Origin: Bacteroidota bacterium
GTDB taxonomy: Bacteria; Bacteroidota; Bacteroidia; Flavobacteriales; Weeksellaceae
Assembly (NCBI GenBank): GCA_023393915.1
Contig: JAEXBS010000054.1
Coordinates: 1-64,000 of the forward strand
DNA length: 64,000 nucleotides
Direction of reading: 5' to 3'
The notes beneath the pieces were generated by a model that was not told where the DNA came from, made no database searches, and saw nothing but the letters and a program-made list of their open reading frames with translations. Positions 23,359-31,903 of this stretch are shown here, one piece after another (the first letter of the stretch is position 1; each line of letters opens with the position of its first letter). The position numbers and the translations under genes were made by a program.

Positions 23359-26109
23359 TTAAAGCTCTGTAACTCTTACATCAATTCTGCGGTTAAGTGC
23401 TTTGCACTCATCCGTATCGTTGGCCTCACAGATGGGATGTGAAGATCCATAGCCTTGCGTTTCTATTCTCTCGCCAGAAACCCCCAATTCCATAAGGGCA
23501 AGTTTAGCGCTCTTAGCACGAAGCGAAGAAAGATTTTGATTGTTGGTTTCGTTTCCGGTGTTGTCCGTATACCCTCCCAGCTTCACTTTCATCTCTGGAT
23601 AAGCCTGCATAATTTTAGCAAGCTGAAGAAGCGATTCGGCTGAACCCGAAACTAAATCCGAACTCCCCGGAGTAAAGAACGTGTTTTGAAGCGTAAACCA
23701 TTTGCTCTCATCTAAAAGAGTTTTATCGTTTTTCTTTGCTTTATCTAGAAGTTCATTCAAAGGACTAAATACTCCTAAGGTCAATGCTTCGCCTCCTGGA
23801 AGTTCTATTGTTTTTACTTCCCCGGTTTCATAGACAAAGTCCCCGTCTTCATTTAATTCCCCATGAACTTCTGAATAAGTCATCGGAGTTCCTTCTTCAT
23901 TCACTCCAGTCACTTTTTCAGCAACTCCAGAGTGCGCAGATGCAGTAGTAGCGTCCAATCTTAGCAATTTTTCTAATCTAGACTCTTCAATCTTTTCGGC
24001 ATGAACCGAAGCTAAAGTAGGAGCAATCACTAGGGAAACGATACTCATAAGCTTAATTAAAATGTTCATGGAAGGTCCAGAAGTATCCTTGAAAGGATCT
24101 CCTACTGTATCTCCTGTCACTGAAGCTTTGTGAGGATCTGAACCTTTGTAATGGGTTTCTCCATTAATGTCCACTCCTTTTTCAAAAGATTTCTTAGCAT
24201 TATCCCACGCACCTCCTGCATTGTTTTGGAACATTCCCATAAGTACTCCAGAAACGGTAGCACCTGCTAAGAAGCCTCCTAGTACTTCAGGTCCCCAAAT
24301 AAATCCAACTAAAATCGGTGAAATAAGAGCAAGAGCTCCTGGAAGCATCATTTTACGAATCGAAGCGTCCGTTGAAATAGCAACGCATTTTTCGTATTCC
24401 GGCTCTGCTTTTCCTTCTAAAATTCCTGGAATCTCTCTGAACTGACGTCTTACTTCTTCTACCATGGCCATAGCCGCTTGCCCTACTGCAGTAATGGCAA
24501 GAGAAGAGAAGATAAAAGGAATCATCGCACCAATAAATAGCCCTGCAAGGACATCGGCTTTATAAATATCAATTCCATCGATTCCTGCAATTCCAACAAA
24601 GGCGGCAAACAAAGCAAGAGCGGTTAATGCTGCGGATGCAATGGCAAACCCTTTACCTGTAGCTGCAGTTGTATTCCCTACAGCATCTAAAATATCGGTA
24701 CGACCTCTTACTTCACCTGGAAGTTCACTCATTTCAGCAATTCCACCAGCGTTGTCGGCAATAGGACCAAACGCATCAATGGCAAGCTGCATCGCTGTGG
24801 TAGCCATCATCCCGGCAGCCGCAATAGCAACTCCATAGAGTCCAGCACATAAATAAGACCCCCAGATACCTCCGGCAAGAACTAAAATAGGAAGCAGTGT
24901 GGATTCCATACCAATGGCCAGACCACCAATAATATTAGTCGCGTGACCCGTTGAGGATTGTTTTACAATACTCTTCACCGGTCTTTTACCCATTGCAGTA
25001 TAGTATTCCGTAATAATACTCATTAAGGTTCCAACAATAAGTCCTACAATCACAGCCCCAAATACGCCCATCTTAGTGAATACAAATCCACGAAGCTCCA
25101 TAGTGTCAGGAAGTAAAAATTGAGTTAAGAAATAGGTGATTATAGCGGTAAGAACAATACTCCCCCAGTTTCCTAAGTTCAGTGCGTTCTGTACTTTTGA
25201 AGTTGTTTCTTCTCCATCGTTATTGATCTTTACAAATAAAGTACCCACAATAGAGAATACAATTCCGATCCCTGCAATTAGCATCGGAAGTAAGATCGGA
25301 GCATAACCTCCCATGGTATCAAGAGAAATCGTTTCGCGTCCAAGCACCATTGTGGCTAGAACCGTAGCGACATAAGATCCAAAAAGGTCGGCTCCCATAC
25401 CGGCAACGTCTCCCACATTGTCTCCAACGTTATCGGCAATAGTAGCGGGGTTACGTGGATCGTCTTCAGGAATTCCGGCTTCCACTTTACCCACTAAATC
25501 GGCTCCTACATCCGCCGCTTTAGTATAGATTCCTCCTCCAACACGGGCGAAAAGAGCAATAGATTCCGCTCCAAGAGAGAATCCGGTTAGAATCTCCAGT
25601 GTTCTTTCCATTTCCAGGGAATCGGTCGGAGCATCCGGAGCAAATATTTGTTTGATTAATAGAAAGAGAGCCCCCAGCCCGAGAACGGCTAAACCTGCTA
25701 CTCCCATTCCCATCACCGATCCACCGGCAAAGGAAACTTTTAATGCTTTTGATAAGGAAGTTCTTGCCGCCTCGGCCGTTCTTACATTGGCCTTCGTGGC
25801 AATTCTCATTCCAATGAAACCCGCTGCAGCAGAGAAAATCGCTCCCGCAACGAAAGCAATCCCAATGGTCCAGTGCGATTTTTCATTGCTCATACCCATT
25901 AAGGCTAAGAGAACTGCAACAATCACCACAAAATACCCCATAATACGGTATTCTGCTTTTAAAAACGCCATGGCTCCATCAGCAATATGGCCTGAAATAA
26001 GACGCATCCTTTCATTACCTGCATCTTGCTTACTCACCCAACGGCCTTGCACAAAGGTGTAAACCAAGGCAAGAATTCCAAAAAGGGGAATTAAAATGAA
26101 TAAATCCAT
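23359..26109 (-). CDS. hppA: membrane-bound ion-pumping pyrophosphatase fused to an OmpA-like domain
   Basis: The first 720 or so residues are a membrane pyrophosphatase, which couples PPi hydrolysis to H+ or Na+ export. Visible features are many hydrophobic helices and the catalytic DVGADLVGKVEAGIPEDDPR with DNVGDNVGDVAGMGADLFGS. DAVGNTTAATGKG has Ala where K+-independent enzymes carry Lys, so K+ dependence is expected. After the last helix (SIVSLVIAPTLAS) comes a linker and an OmpA C-terminal peptidoglycan-binding domain at about 800-916 (GGYTDNTGNETNNQNLSSLR; NRRIDVRVTEL). Standard enzymes have about 650-750 residues and end at the membrane domain. The frame is continuous, so this is a real fusion. 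The soluble ppa gene is its upstream neighbour. Confidence 0.95.
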   Translation of the reverse strand: MDLFILIPLFGILALVYTFVQGRWVSKQDAGNERMRLISGHIADGAMAFLKAEYRIMGYFVVIVAVLLALMGMSNEKSHWTIGIAFVAGAIFSAAAGFIGMRIATKANVRTAEAARTSLSKALKVSFAGGSVMGMGVAGLAVLGLGALFLLIKQIFAPDAPTDSLEMERTLEILTGFSLGAESIALFARVGGGIYTKAADVGADLVGKVEAGIPEDDPRNPATIADNVGDNVGDVAGMGADLFGSYVATVLATMVLGRETISLDTMGGYAPILLPMLIAGIGIVFSIVGTLFVKINNDGEETTSKVQNALNLGNWGSIVLTAIITYFLTQFLLPDTMELRGFVFTKMGVFGAVIVGLIVGTLMSIITEYYTAMGKRPVKSIVKQSSTGHATNIIGGLAIGMESTLLPILVLAGGIWGSYLCAGLYGVAIAAAGMMATTAMQLAIDAFGPIADNAGGIAEMSELPGEVRGRTDILDAVGNTTAATGKGFAIASAALTALALFAAFVGIAGIDGIDIYKADVLAGLFIGAMIPFIFSSLAITAVGQAAMAMVEEVRRQFREIPGILEGKAEPEYEKCVAISTDASIRKMMLPGALALISPILVGFIWGPEVLGGFLAGATVSGVLMGMFQNNAGGAWDNAKKSFEKGVDINGETHYKGSDPHKASVTGDTVGDPFKDTSGPSMNILIKLMSIVSLVIAPTLASVHAEKIEESRLEKLLRLDATTASAHSGVAEKVTGVNEEGTPMTYSEVHGELNEDGDFVYETGEVKTIELPGGEALTLGVFSPLNELLDKAKKNDKTLLDESKWFTLQNTFFTPGSSDLVSGSAESLLQLAKIMQAYPEMKVKLGGYTDNTGNETNNQNLSSLRAKSAKLALMELGVSGERIETQGYGSSHPICEANDTDECKALNRRIDVRVTEL

Positions 26110-26189
26110 ATAAATATTTTTTGTTAATAAGAGTTAAATATAGCAAATTTTACAGCCCACTAATCCTATTGAATCGAAAAATATTTAAA

Positions 26190-26221
26190 TAAAAAAGCGA
26201 AACCCATAGGATTTCGCTTTA
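26190..26221 (-). terminator. rho-independent terminator of ppa
   Basis: On the minus strand AAAGCGAAATCC, loop TATG, GGGTTTCGCTTT followed by T-rich sequence. It separates ppa from hppA. Confidence 0.75.
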
Positions 26222-26243
26222 ATATTCTATTGAAAAAGAGGAA

Positions 26244-26855
26244 TTATCCTCCAAATTTACTTGCGTAATCGCGCTTAGAAGCCTCAATTACTTCCTTGGC
26301 GTGCTCTGCTCCGTAAACCTCATCAATACGGCATTTTGCAGGCTCGTCCGGTAGGTTTTTGTAGGTTAAGAAGTAGTGCTTTAATCTTCTTACTTCTGCA
26401 GCTGGAAGCTCACTTATGTCACGGAAATGACCAAAAGCATGATCTCCTACCATTACTGCAACAATTTTATCGTCTGCCTCCCCTTTATCAATCATTTTGA
26501 ATCCACCGATTGGAATAGCTTCCATTAAAAGCCCTCCAGCATGAATGTTATGAGAACTTAAAACACAAATATCCAGTGGATCTAAATCTCCCATTTCCAC
26601 ATCGGTTGAACCGCTTTCAATAGCCAGTTGCTTCACCGTATCGTGGCAATACGTTCTTGGAATAAATCCGTAAAGTGCAGGAATAATATTGGAAAATTGC
26701 TGCGGTCGGTCCACTTTAAGGTACCCGCTTTGCTTATCAATTTCGTACTTAATCGTGTCACTTGGAACGATTTCTATAAACACATTCACCACATCAGGTG
26801 ACTTTTCCCCAGCAGAGATTCCGTGCCAAGGATGCGCTTTAAAATTTGGAATCAT
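26244..26855 (-). CDS. ppa: inorganic pyrophosphatase (family I)
   Basis: This soluble Mg2+-dependent enzyme hydrolyses PPi to phosphate and drives biosynthetic reactions forward. The 203-residue protein contains KYEIDKQSGYLKVDR near 36-50, ALYGFIPRTYC near 60 and the signature GDLDPLDICVL near 88-98, with the metal-binding Asp cluster. It is adjacent to the membrane pyrophosphatase, but a terminator lies between them, so they are probably separate transcripts. Confidence 0.96.
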   Translation of the reverse strand: MIPNFKAHPWHGISAGEKSPDVVNVFIEIVPSDTIKYEIDKQSGYLKVDRPQQFSNIIPALYGFIPRTYCHDTVKQLAIESGSTDVEMGDLDPLDICVLSSHNIHAGGLLMEAIPIGGFKMIDKGEADDKIVAVMVGDHAFGHFRDISELPAAEVRRLKHYFLTYKNLPDEPAKCRIDEVYGAEHAKEVIEASKRDYASKFGG

Positions 26856-26930
26856 TTTATATATCTGTTTTTAACGGTTCTTCTGCACCGAAAGGATGTT
26901 TTGTTTTTCTAGTAATGTACTGTACTCTAC

Positions 26931-26961
26931 AAAAAAGAAGCGACCTCAATTAAAAAGTCGC
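26931..26961 (-). terminator. rho-independent terminator of the lolD-like gene
   Basis: On the minus strand GCGACTTTTTAATTGAGGTCGC is followed by TTCTTTTTT. It lies 90 bp after the ABC ATPase gene and also upstream of the ppa start. Confidence 0.65.
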
Positions 26962-27050
26962 AAGAATCCTTTACAAAAAGGTGCAAAATTTTACCGTGCA
27001 AAATTACGAATATAATTGGTACGTAGGGCTATTAGAGGACTATAATTTTA

Positions 27051-27716
27051 TTAAAGAATAAGTCCGTCCTTCATCACAAGCTTACGGTCGGTGATTTCTG
27101 CAAGTTTTGGGTTGTGCGTAACAATCACAAAGGTTTGATTGTACTTGTCTCTTAAATCAAAGAAGAGTTGGTGCAGATCGTCTGCATTTTTAGAATCCAA
27201 GTTTCCGGTGGGTTCATCAGCGAAAATAACTTTCGGTTCATTGATCAGGGCCCTTGCAACGGCGGTTCTTTGAGCTTCTCCCCCGGACATTTGGCTGGGT
27301 TTGTGGTGAATTCTTTCAATAATATTAAGTTCTTCGAAAAGCTCGTAGGCTTTCTCCAAACTCTCTTTCTCACTTTTCCCAGAAATTCGGGTAGGAAGCA
27401 GAACGTTTTCTAAGGCAGTGAATTCGGGCAATAGCTGGTGAAATTGAAAAACAAAACCAATATTATTGTTTCTAAATCGACTAAGCTCCTGGTCCTTCAT
27501 GGTGAGAAAACTTTGGCCATCGATTTTAATGTCGGTGTCATAATGCTTCTGTAAAGAAGGCGAATCCAGGGTTCCTAGTATCTGTAAAAGGGTAGATTTT
27601 CCAGCGCCGGACTCTCCAACAATGGAGACCACCTCGCCCTGTTCAATGTGCAGGTCTACCCCTTTGAGAACTTCTAAATTCCCGTAAGATTTATGTATGT
27701 TTTTTGCTCGAATCAT
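27051..27716 (-). CDS. lolD: ABC transporter ATP-binding protein, LolD-like
   Basis: This 221-residue ATPase has Walker A GESGAGKSTLLQ (about 34-45), Q-loop FQFHQLLPEFTALENV, signature SGGEAQRTAVARAL (about 144-157) and Walker B VIFADEPTGNLDS. It belongs to the MacB/LolD group that drives lipoprotein release or efflux. No permease gene is beside it, which is common for lolD in Bacteroidota where the permease genes are elsewhere. The LolD role is inferred from sequence type. Confidence 0.8.
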   Translation of the reverse strand: MIRAKNIHKSYGNLEVLKGVDLHIEQGEVVSIVGESGAGKSTLLQILGTLDSPSLQKHYDTDIKIDGQSFLTMKDQELSRFRNNNIGFVFQFHQLLPEFTALENVLLPTRISGKSEKESLEKAYELFEELNIIERIHHKPSQMSGGEAQRTAVARALINEPKVIFADEPTGNLDSKNADDLHQLFFDLRDKYNQTFVIVTHNPKLAEITDRKLVMKDGLIL

Positions 27717-27769
27717 TCCGTTTATTCACTTCTAGCTTTCTTAATTAAAAAAGCGGGTTTGAAACCAAA

Positions 27770-27793
27770 CACCCTCTCTTATAAGAAAGGGTG
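27770..27793 (-). terminator. probable terminator of pdhC
   Basis: CACCCT and AGGGTG flank TCTTATAAGA-type pairing and make a stable hairpin of about 24 nt. On the minus strand it is followed by TTTGGTTTC, a moderate T tract. It lies 25 bp downstream of pdhC. Confidence 0.55.
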
Positions 27794-27817
27794 CTAAGTT
27801 ATTTTAGTTTCCTTTTA

Positions 27818-29452
27818 TTAGAGTAAAAGGGACATAGGTTGCTCTAAATAAAGCCTAAGGGTTTGTAGGAACTCTGCTCCTGTTGCTCCGTCCACCACTC
27901 GGTGATCACAAGCTAGGGAGAGTTTCATTACATTGCCTACCACGATTTGTCCGTCTTTCACAACCGGCTTCTCTACAATAGCTCCCACAGAGAGAATAGC
28001 GGAGTTCGGCTGGTTGATAATAGAAGTAAAGGTCTCAATTCCAAACATTCCTAAGTTAGAAACAGAGAAAGTTGAACCTTCCATCTCGTTTGCTTTTAAG
28101 CCTTTATTACGCGCTCTTCCCGCCATGTCTTTCACCTGAGCTGAAATCTGAGTATAGTTCATGTAATCGGTATTCTTAAGTACCGGAACCACTAGACCGT
28201 CTGGAACAGCTACGGCTACTCCAATGTTGATATTTCCGTGGTGAACAATCTTATCTCCCGACCAAGTTGAATTTACTTGTGGGTGCTTTCTTAAGGCCAT
28301 TGCAGTCGCTTTAATGATCATATCATTAAAAGATACCTTTGTATCTGGAATAGAATTGATCTCTTTTCTCGCAGCAATCGCTTTGTCCATATTGATCTCA
28401 ACGATCAAGTAATAATGCGGAGCCGTGTATTTACTTTCTGCAAGTCTCTTCGCAATAATATTTCTCATTTGAGAATTTACTGTCTCCGTAGTCTCACCTT
28501 GTGGTGCAACCACAGGCATTGCAGCGGCTGCCGGAGCTTTCGCATCTGAAGCTTTAGCTGCAGCTGGAGCTGCTGGAGCTCCTTTATAGTTCTCAATGTC
28601 TTTTTTAACAATACGACCGTTTTCACCACTTCCTTTAAGTCCTTTAATGTCGATTCCTTTCTCTTCAGCCATTTTACGGGCTAATGGAGAAATAGCAATT
28701 CTATCACCTGAATCTAGGGTCACTTCAGTAGTAGCTTCCTCTTCAGCAGGCTGAGCCTGAGTAGTCTCTTCAGTTTTTGCTGCTGGCGCCTCAGCAGGAG
28801 CTCCACCCCCAGCAACGATCGCACTAACATCCGTTCCTTTCGGACCAATAATAGCTAAGATAGAATCCACCGGAGCACCTTCCCCTTGAGCTACGCCTTG
28901 GTAAAGAAGGGTTCCGTTGAATTCAGATTCAAAATCTTGAACGGCTTTGTCGGTTTCAATTTCCGCCAAAATATCTCCTTCCTTAATTTCTTCTCCAACC
29001 GCTACATTCCAGTTGGCTACTTTTCCTTCACTCATCGTGTCAGAAAGTCTCGGCATGGTAATTACTTCTACTCCCTCAGGAATTTCAGCTTTAGGAGCTA
29101 CTGTAGCTGTTTTAGCTTCTTGCTTTGGCGCTTCCTCAGAGCTTGCCTCCTTAGTTTCCTCTTTTGACTCACTACTTGAATTTCCTCCACCTAAAAGACC
29201 AGAAATATCTTCTCCTTGTCCTCCAATAATTGCTAGAATTGAATCAACAGGTGCTGCTTCTCCTTCCGCTACTCCTACATGAAGAAGCGTACCGTTCATT
29301 TCAGATTCAAAATCCTGTACAGCTTTGTCGGTTTCAATTTCCGCCAAAATATCTCCTTCTTTTACTTGGTCCCCTACGTTCTTGTGCCATTTAGCCACTT
29401 TCCCTTCGGTCATGGTATCCGAGAGTCGGGGCATTGTAATTACTTCAGCCAT
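27818..29452 (-). CDS. pdhC: dihydrolipoamide acetyltransferase, pyruvate dehydrogenase E2
   Basis: E2 is the core of pyruvate dehydrogenase and moves acetyl groups to CoA. The 544-residue protein has two lipoyl domains (about 1-75 and 130-205), each with ETDKAVQDFES where the Lys is lipoylated. Ala/Pro/Glu-rich linkers lead to an E1/E3-binding domain (ISPLARKMAEEKGIDI, about 253-290) and a catalytic domain ending in DHRVVDGATGAEFL. The DNA of the two lipoyl domains is nearly identical for about 38 bp around the lipoylation site. It follows pdhA by 92 bp. Confidence 0.96.
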   Translation of the reverse strand: MAEVITMPRLSDTMTEGKVAKWHKNVGDQVKEGDILAEIETDKAVQDFESEMNGTLLHVGVAEGEAAPVDSILAIIGGQGEDISGLLGGGNSSSESKEETKEASSEEAPKQEAKTATVAPKAEIPEGVEVITMPRLSDTMSEGKVANWNVAVGEEIKEGDILAEIETDKAVQDFESEFNGTLLYQGVAQGEGAPVDSILAIIGPKGTDVSAIVAGGGAPAEAPAAKTEETTQAQPAEEEATTEVTLDSGDRIAISPLARKMAEEKGIDIKGLKGSGENGRIVKKDIENYKGAPAAPAAAKASDAKAPAAAAMPVVAPQGETTETVNSQMRNIIAKRLAESKYTAPHYYLIVEINMDKAIAARKEINSIPDTKVSFNDMIIKATAMALRKHPQVNSTWSGDKIVHHGNINIGVAVAVPDGLVVPVLKNTDYMNYTQISAQVKDMAGRARNKGLKANEMEGSTFSVSNLGMFGIETFTSIINQPNSAILSVGAIVEKPVVKDGQIVVGNVMKLSLACDHRVVDGATGAEFLQTLRLYLEQPMSLLL

Positions 29453-29544
29453 ATTTTTTCTATTTTTTAAACCTGCTCTACTTTCTTATTCTTTAGCTCT
29501 ATAAATAGATGAACTTAAAAAAGTAGAAGCACGGGCTTTTTATC

Positions 29545-30552
29545 TTACTTGTTATTTTCTAATTGATCTAAAAACGGATAGTCTTCTTGTTCGTAGACGT
29601 ATTCATAGATTTTGCTTGGATCTGGGTACGGAGAATTCTCCATGAATTCTATACACTCCTCCACAAAAGCTCTGGAATTATTATCTGTGTTTTCCAGTTC
29701 TTCTTCGCTAGCCCAACCGTTAGAAAGAATTCTTTGCTTTACTAGCTCAATAGGATCGTCCTCTTTGTGCATTGCTACTTCTTCTTTAGTACGGTACGGT
29801 TCTGCATCCGACATGGAGTGACCGCGGTAACGGTAAGTTCTCGCTTCAATGAAAGTAGGACCGTCTCCACGACGAGCTCTTTCAATTGCTTCGAAGGCTG
29901 CTTCTGCAACTTTCTCTGGATCCATAGCATCAACCGCTAGACACGGCATTTCGTATCCTAGACCTAATTTGTAAATATCTTCGTGGTTTGCAGTACGGTT
30001 CACTGAAGTTCCCATAGCGTATTGGTTGTTTTCAACTACGAATACCACTGGAAGTTTCCAGTTCATCGCCATGTTAAAGGTTTCGTGAAGCGATCCTTGA
30101 CGAGAAGCACCGTCTCCAAAGAAACAAATATTTACGGCCTTACGGTCGAAATATTTATCTGCAAAAGCGATTCCAGCTCCTAAAGGAATTTGTCCTCCAA
30201 CAATTCCATGACCACCGTAGAAACGGTGTTCTTTACTGAAAATGTGCATAGAACCTCCCATACCACCAGAAGTACCGGTAGCTTTTCCACAAAGTTCAGC
30301 CATAATTCTCTTTGGATCTACTCCCATAGCCATAGGATGAATATGACAACGGTAAGCCGTAATCATACTGTCTTTCGATAAGTCCATTGCATGAACAAAT
30401 CCGGCAGGAATGGCTTCCTGTCCGTTATATAGGTGTAAAAATCCTCTGATTTTTTGTTTCAGGTAAAGGCTACGACATTTGTCTTCAAACCTTCTCCACA
30501 TGGTCATATCGGCGTACCACTTAAGGTAAACGTCTTTTGAAAATTCCTTCAT
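29545..30552 (-). CDS. pdhA: pyruvate dehydrogenase E1 alpha subunit
   Basis: E1 decarboxylates pyruvate with thiamine diphosphate. The 335-residue alpha subunit shows RGFLHLYNGQEA near 35, GGHGIVGGQIPLGAG near 113 and the thiamine-diphosphate motif FFGDGASRQG...VVENNQYAMGTS at about 145-182. The phosphorylation-loop region YRYRGHSMSDAEPYR is near 247. A -7 box TATTTTTG lies at 30573-30580 on the minus strand. The beta subunit gene is not next to it; it must be elsewhere. Confidence 0.96.
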   Translation of the reverse strand: MKEFSKDVYLKWYADMTMWRRFEDKCRSLYLKQKIRGFLHLYNGQEAIPAGFVHAMDLSKDSMITAYRCHIHPMAMGVDPKRIMAELCGKATGTSGGMGGSMHIFSKEHRFYGGHGIVGGQIPLGAGIAFADKYFDRKAVNICFFGDGASRQGSLHETFNMAMNWKLPVVFVVENNQYAMGTSVNRTANHEDIYKLGLGYEMPCLAVDAMDPEKVAEAAFEAIERARRGDGPTFIEARTYRYRGHSMSDAEPYRTKEEVAMHKEDDPIELVKQRILSNGWASEEELENTDNNSRAFVEECIEFMENSPYPDPSKIYEYVYEQEDYPFLDQLENNK

Positions 30553-30572
30553 GGTTGATCAAAATTAATACG

Positions 30573-30580
30573 CAAAAATA
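30573..30580 (-). promoter_or_regulatory. pdhA promoter -7 box
   Basis: TATTTTTG on the minus strand matches the Bacteroidota TAnnTTTG consensus, about 21 bp before the pdhA start. The same motif precedes mnmE, ndk, dnaX, thrS, rpmI and the S24 repressor gene in this window. Confidence 0.6.
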
Positions 30581-30676
30581 GGAAAAATTCTTCGGGATAG
30601 GAAGAGACCCCCTACTAGAAAACAAGAATTTTCAAATTAATTCAAATAGTTTAATTTTGATTTCATATTGAATTGC

Positions 30677-31306
30677 ATGACCCAACCTACTAACCAAGAA
30701 AATTCTTTACTCATTCGAGGATCAAAATTTATTTCGAATTTTTTCAATCCGATCACTTCCCTTTTGATTTACTTCCTCTACCATAGTTACCATAAAAACT
30801 CTTGGAGCAAAGCGCTAGAAGAATTCTTACCCATTCTTTTAATTTTAATTCTTCCTATTGTTCTATGGATTGTATGGAATGTAAGAAAAGGACATTATTC
30901 CAATTACGATGTCTCAAACCGAAAACAGCGCAACAGTCTTTATGTGTTCATTGCTTTAGTAATGATCCTTTATTTAATTGTGTGCTATTCGTTATTTAAT
31001 ACGGTTGAATATAGAATCTTATTTTTATTCCTTCTCTTAATTTTAATGCAAATCAGCAACTACTTTATTAAAAGCTCGATGCATACGGCATTAAACGTCT
31101 ATACGGCGGCGCTCTTCTTTACCGTAGAGGCCTGGGCAGGACTGCTTTGGCTCGGCATTGCCGCTTTAGTAGGAATCACAAGGATTATTCTAAAACGCCA
31201 CACCCTAAAAGAAGTACTCATGGGCGGTTTGTTAGCCTTTCTTGTAAGTTTAGCCTTCCTCTATTTCCATTTACAAAACCACGCAAAATTACTTTATGAA
31301 CATTAA
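30677..31306 (+). CDS. PAP2-superfamily-like membrane protein
   Basis: This protein of about 209 residues has six hydrophobic segments. The C-terminal half keeps parts of the PAP2 phosphatase signature: SSMHTALN near 135 and TRIILKRHTLKEVLMG near 167-182 (the SRxxxxxH region with Thr in place of Ser). PAP2 enzymes remove phosphate from lipid pyrophosphates such as undecaprenyl pyrophosphate. The first motif (KxxxxxxRP) is not clear, so catalytic activity is uncertain. The ATG at 30677 is preferred to an upstream TTG. It overlaps the next gene by 11 bp. Confidence 0.6.
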   Translation: MTQPTNQENSLLIRGSKFISNFFNPITSLLIYFLYHSYHKNSWSKALEEFLPILLILILPIVLWIVWNVRKGHYSNYDVSNRKQRNSLYVFIALVMILYLIVCYSLFNTVEYRILFLFLLLILMQISNYFIKSSMHTALNVYTAALFFTVEAWAGLLWLGIAALVGITRIILKRHTLKEVLMGGLLAFLVSLAFLYFHLQNHAKLLYEH

Positions 31307-31856
31307 TTCCCTTACTCCCACTGAAGAAGAAATCATGCGCGTCATTTGGACGCTTTCCGATCCCTTTCTGCGCGATATTATGGAGGCGCTCCCCGAACCC
31401 AAGCCCCATCAAAACACCGTTTCGACTTATCTAAAAATCCTAGCTGAAAAAGGCTATTTGTCTCCTAAGCGAAGAGGAAGAATCTTCCAGTACCACATTT
31501 CCATTGAGCAGTCGACCTACCGAAGAGAAAAGCTTTTGGAATTAAAAGATGTGTTTTATGAAGGAAGCAATGAAGAATTAATCAAAGATCTAGGAACTTC
31601 GGTTCCGACTTCTTCAGAAGCCTCAGTGATTCCAACACCTCTAGAAGCTCCCGAGCCCCAGCCTCAGCTTCCACCTGATTCAATTTACCGAGAAGAAATT
31701 GCCCAGTACGTTGAAAAACTAGTTAAAAATAAACTAAAATCTTCTGCTTCAAAAAAGAAAAATAAATCCGGTTCTAAAAAGAAAATAAGTAAGAAAATAG
31801 AAGACAGTTCGAGTAAAAAAGAAAAGAAGACCAAGACCAAAACCAAGAAAAAGTAA
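31296..31856 (+). CDS. BlaI/MecI/CopY-family transcriptional regulator
   Basis: The first 75 or so residues form the BlaI winged helix (LTPTEEEIMRVIWTL; QNTVSTYLKILAEKGYL; RIFQYHISIEQSTYRREKLL). Members repress resistance or stress genes and are usually inactivated by proteolysis by a BlaR-type receptor. The C-terminus is unusual: a Pro/Glu-rich linker, then a Lys-rich tail of about 45 residues (SASKKKNKSGSKKKISKK). No BlaR1-like peptidase gene is adjacent. It overlaps the PAP2-like gene and is followed 47 bp later by the DUF4153 gene. Confidence 0.85.
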   Translation: MNINSLTPTEEEIMRVIWTLSDPFLRDIMEALPEPKPHQNTVSTYLKILAEKGYLSPKRRGRIFQYHISIEQSTYRREKLLELKDVFYEGSNEELIKDLGTSVPTSSEASVIPTPLEAPEPQPQLPPDSIYREEIAQYVEKLVKNKLKSSASKKKNKSGSKKKISKKIEDSSSKKEKKTKTKTKKK

Positions 31857-31903
31857 ACTAGTTTTCTTGGTTTAAGTAAAGATCAAAAAAAGCATTAAAA
31901 GGC

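Noticed and set aside
24167..26062. Plus-strand Ala/Pro-rich frames opposite hppA
   Set aside because: Low-complexity shadows of the membrane pyrophosphatase; no start context or domain.
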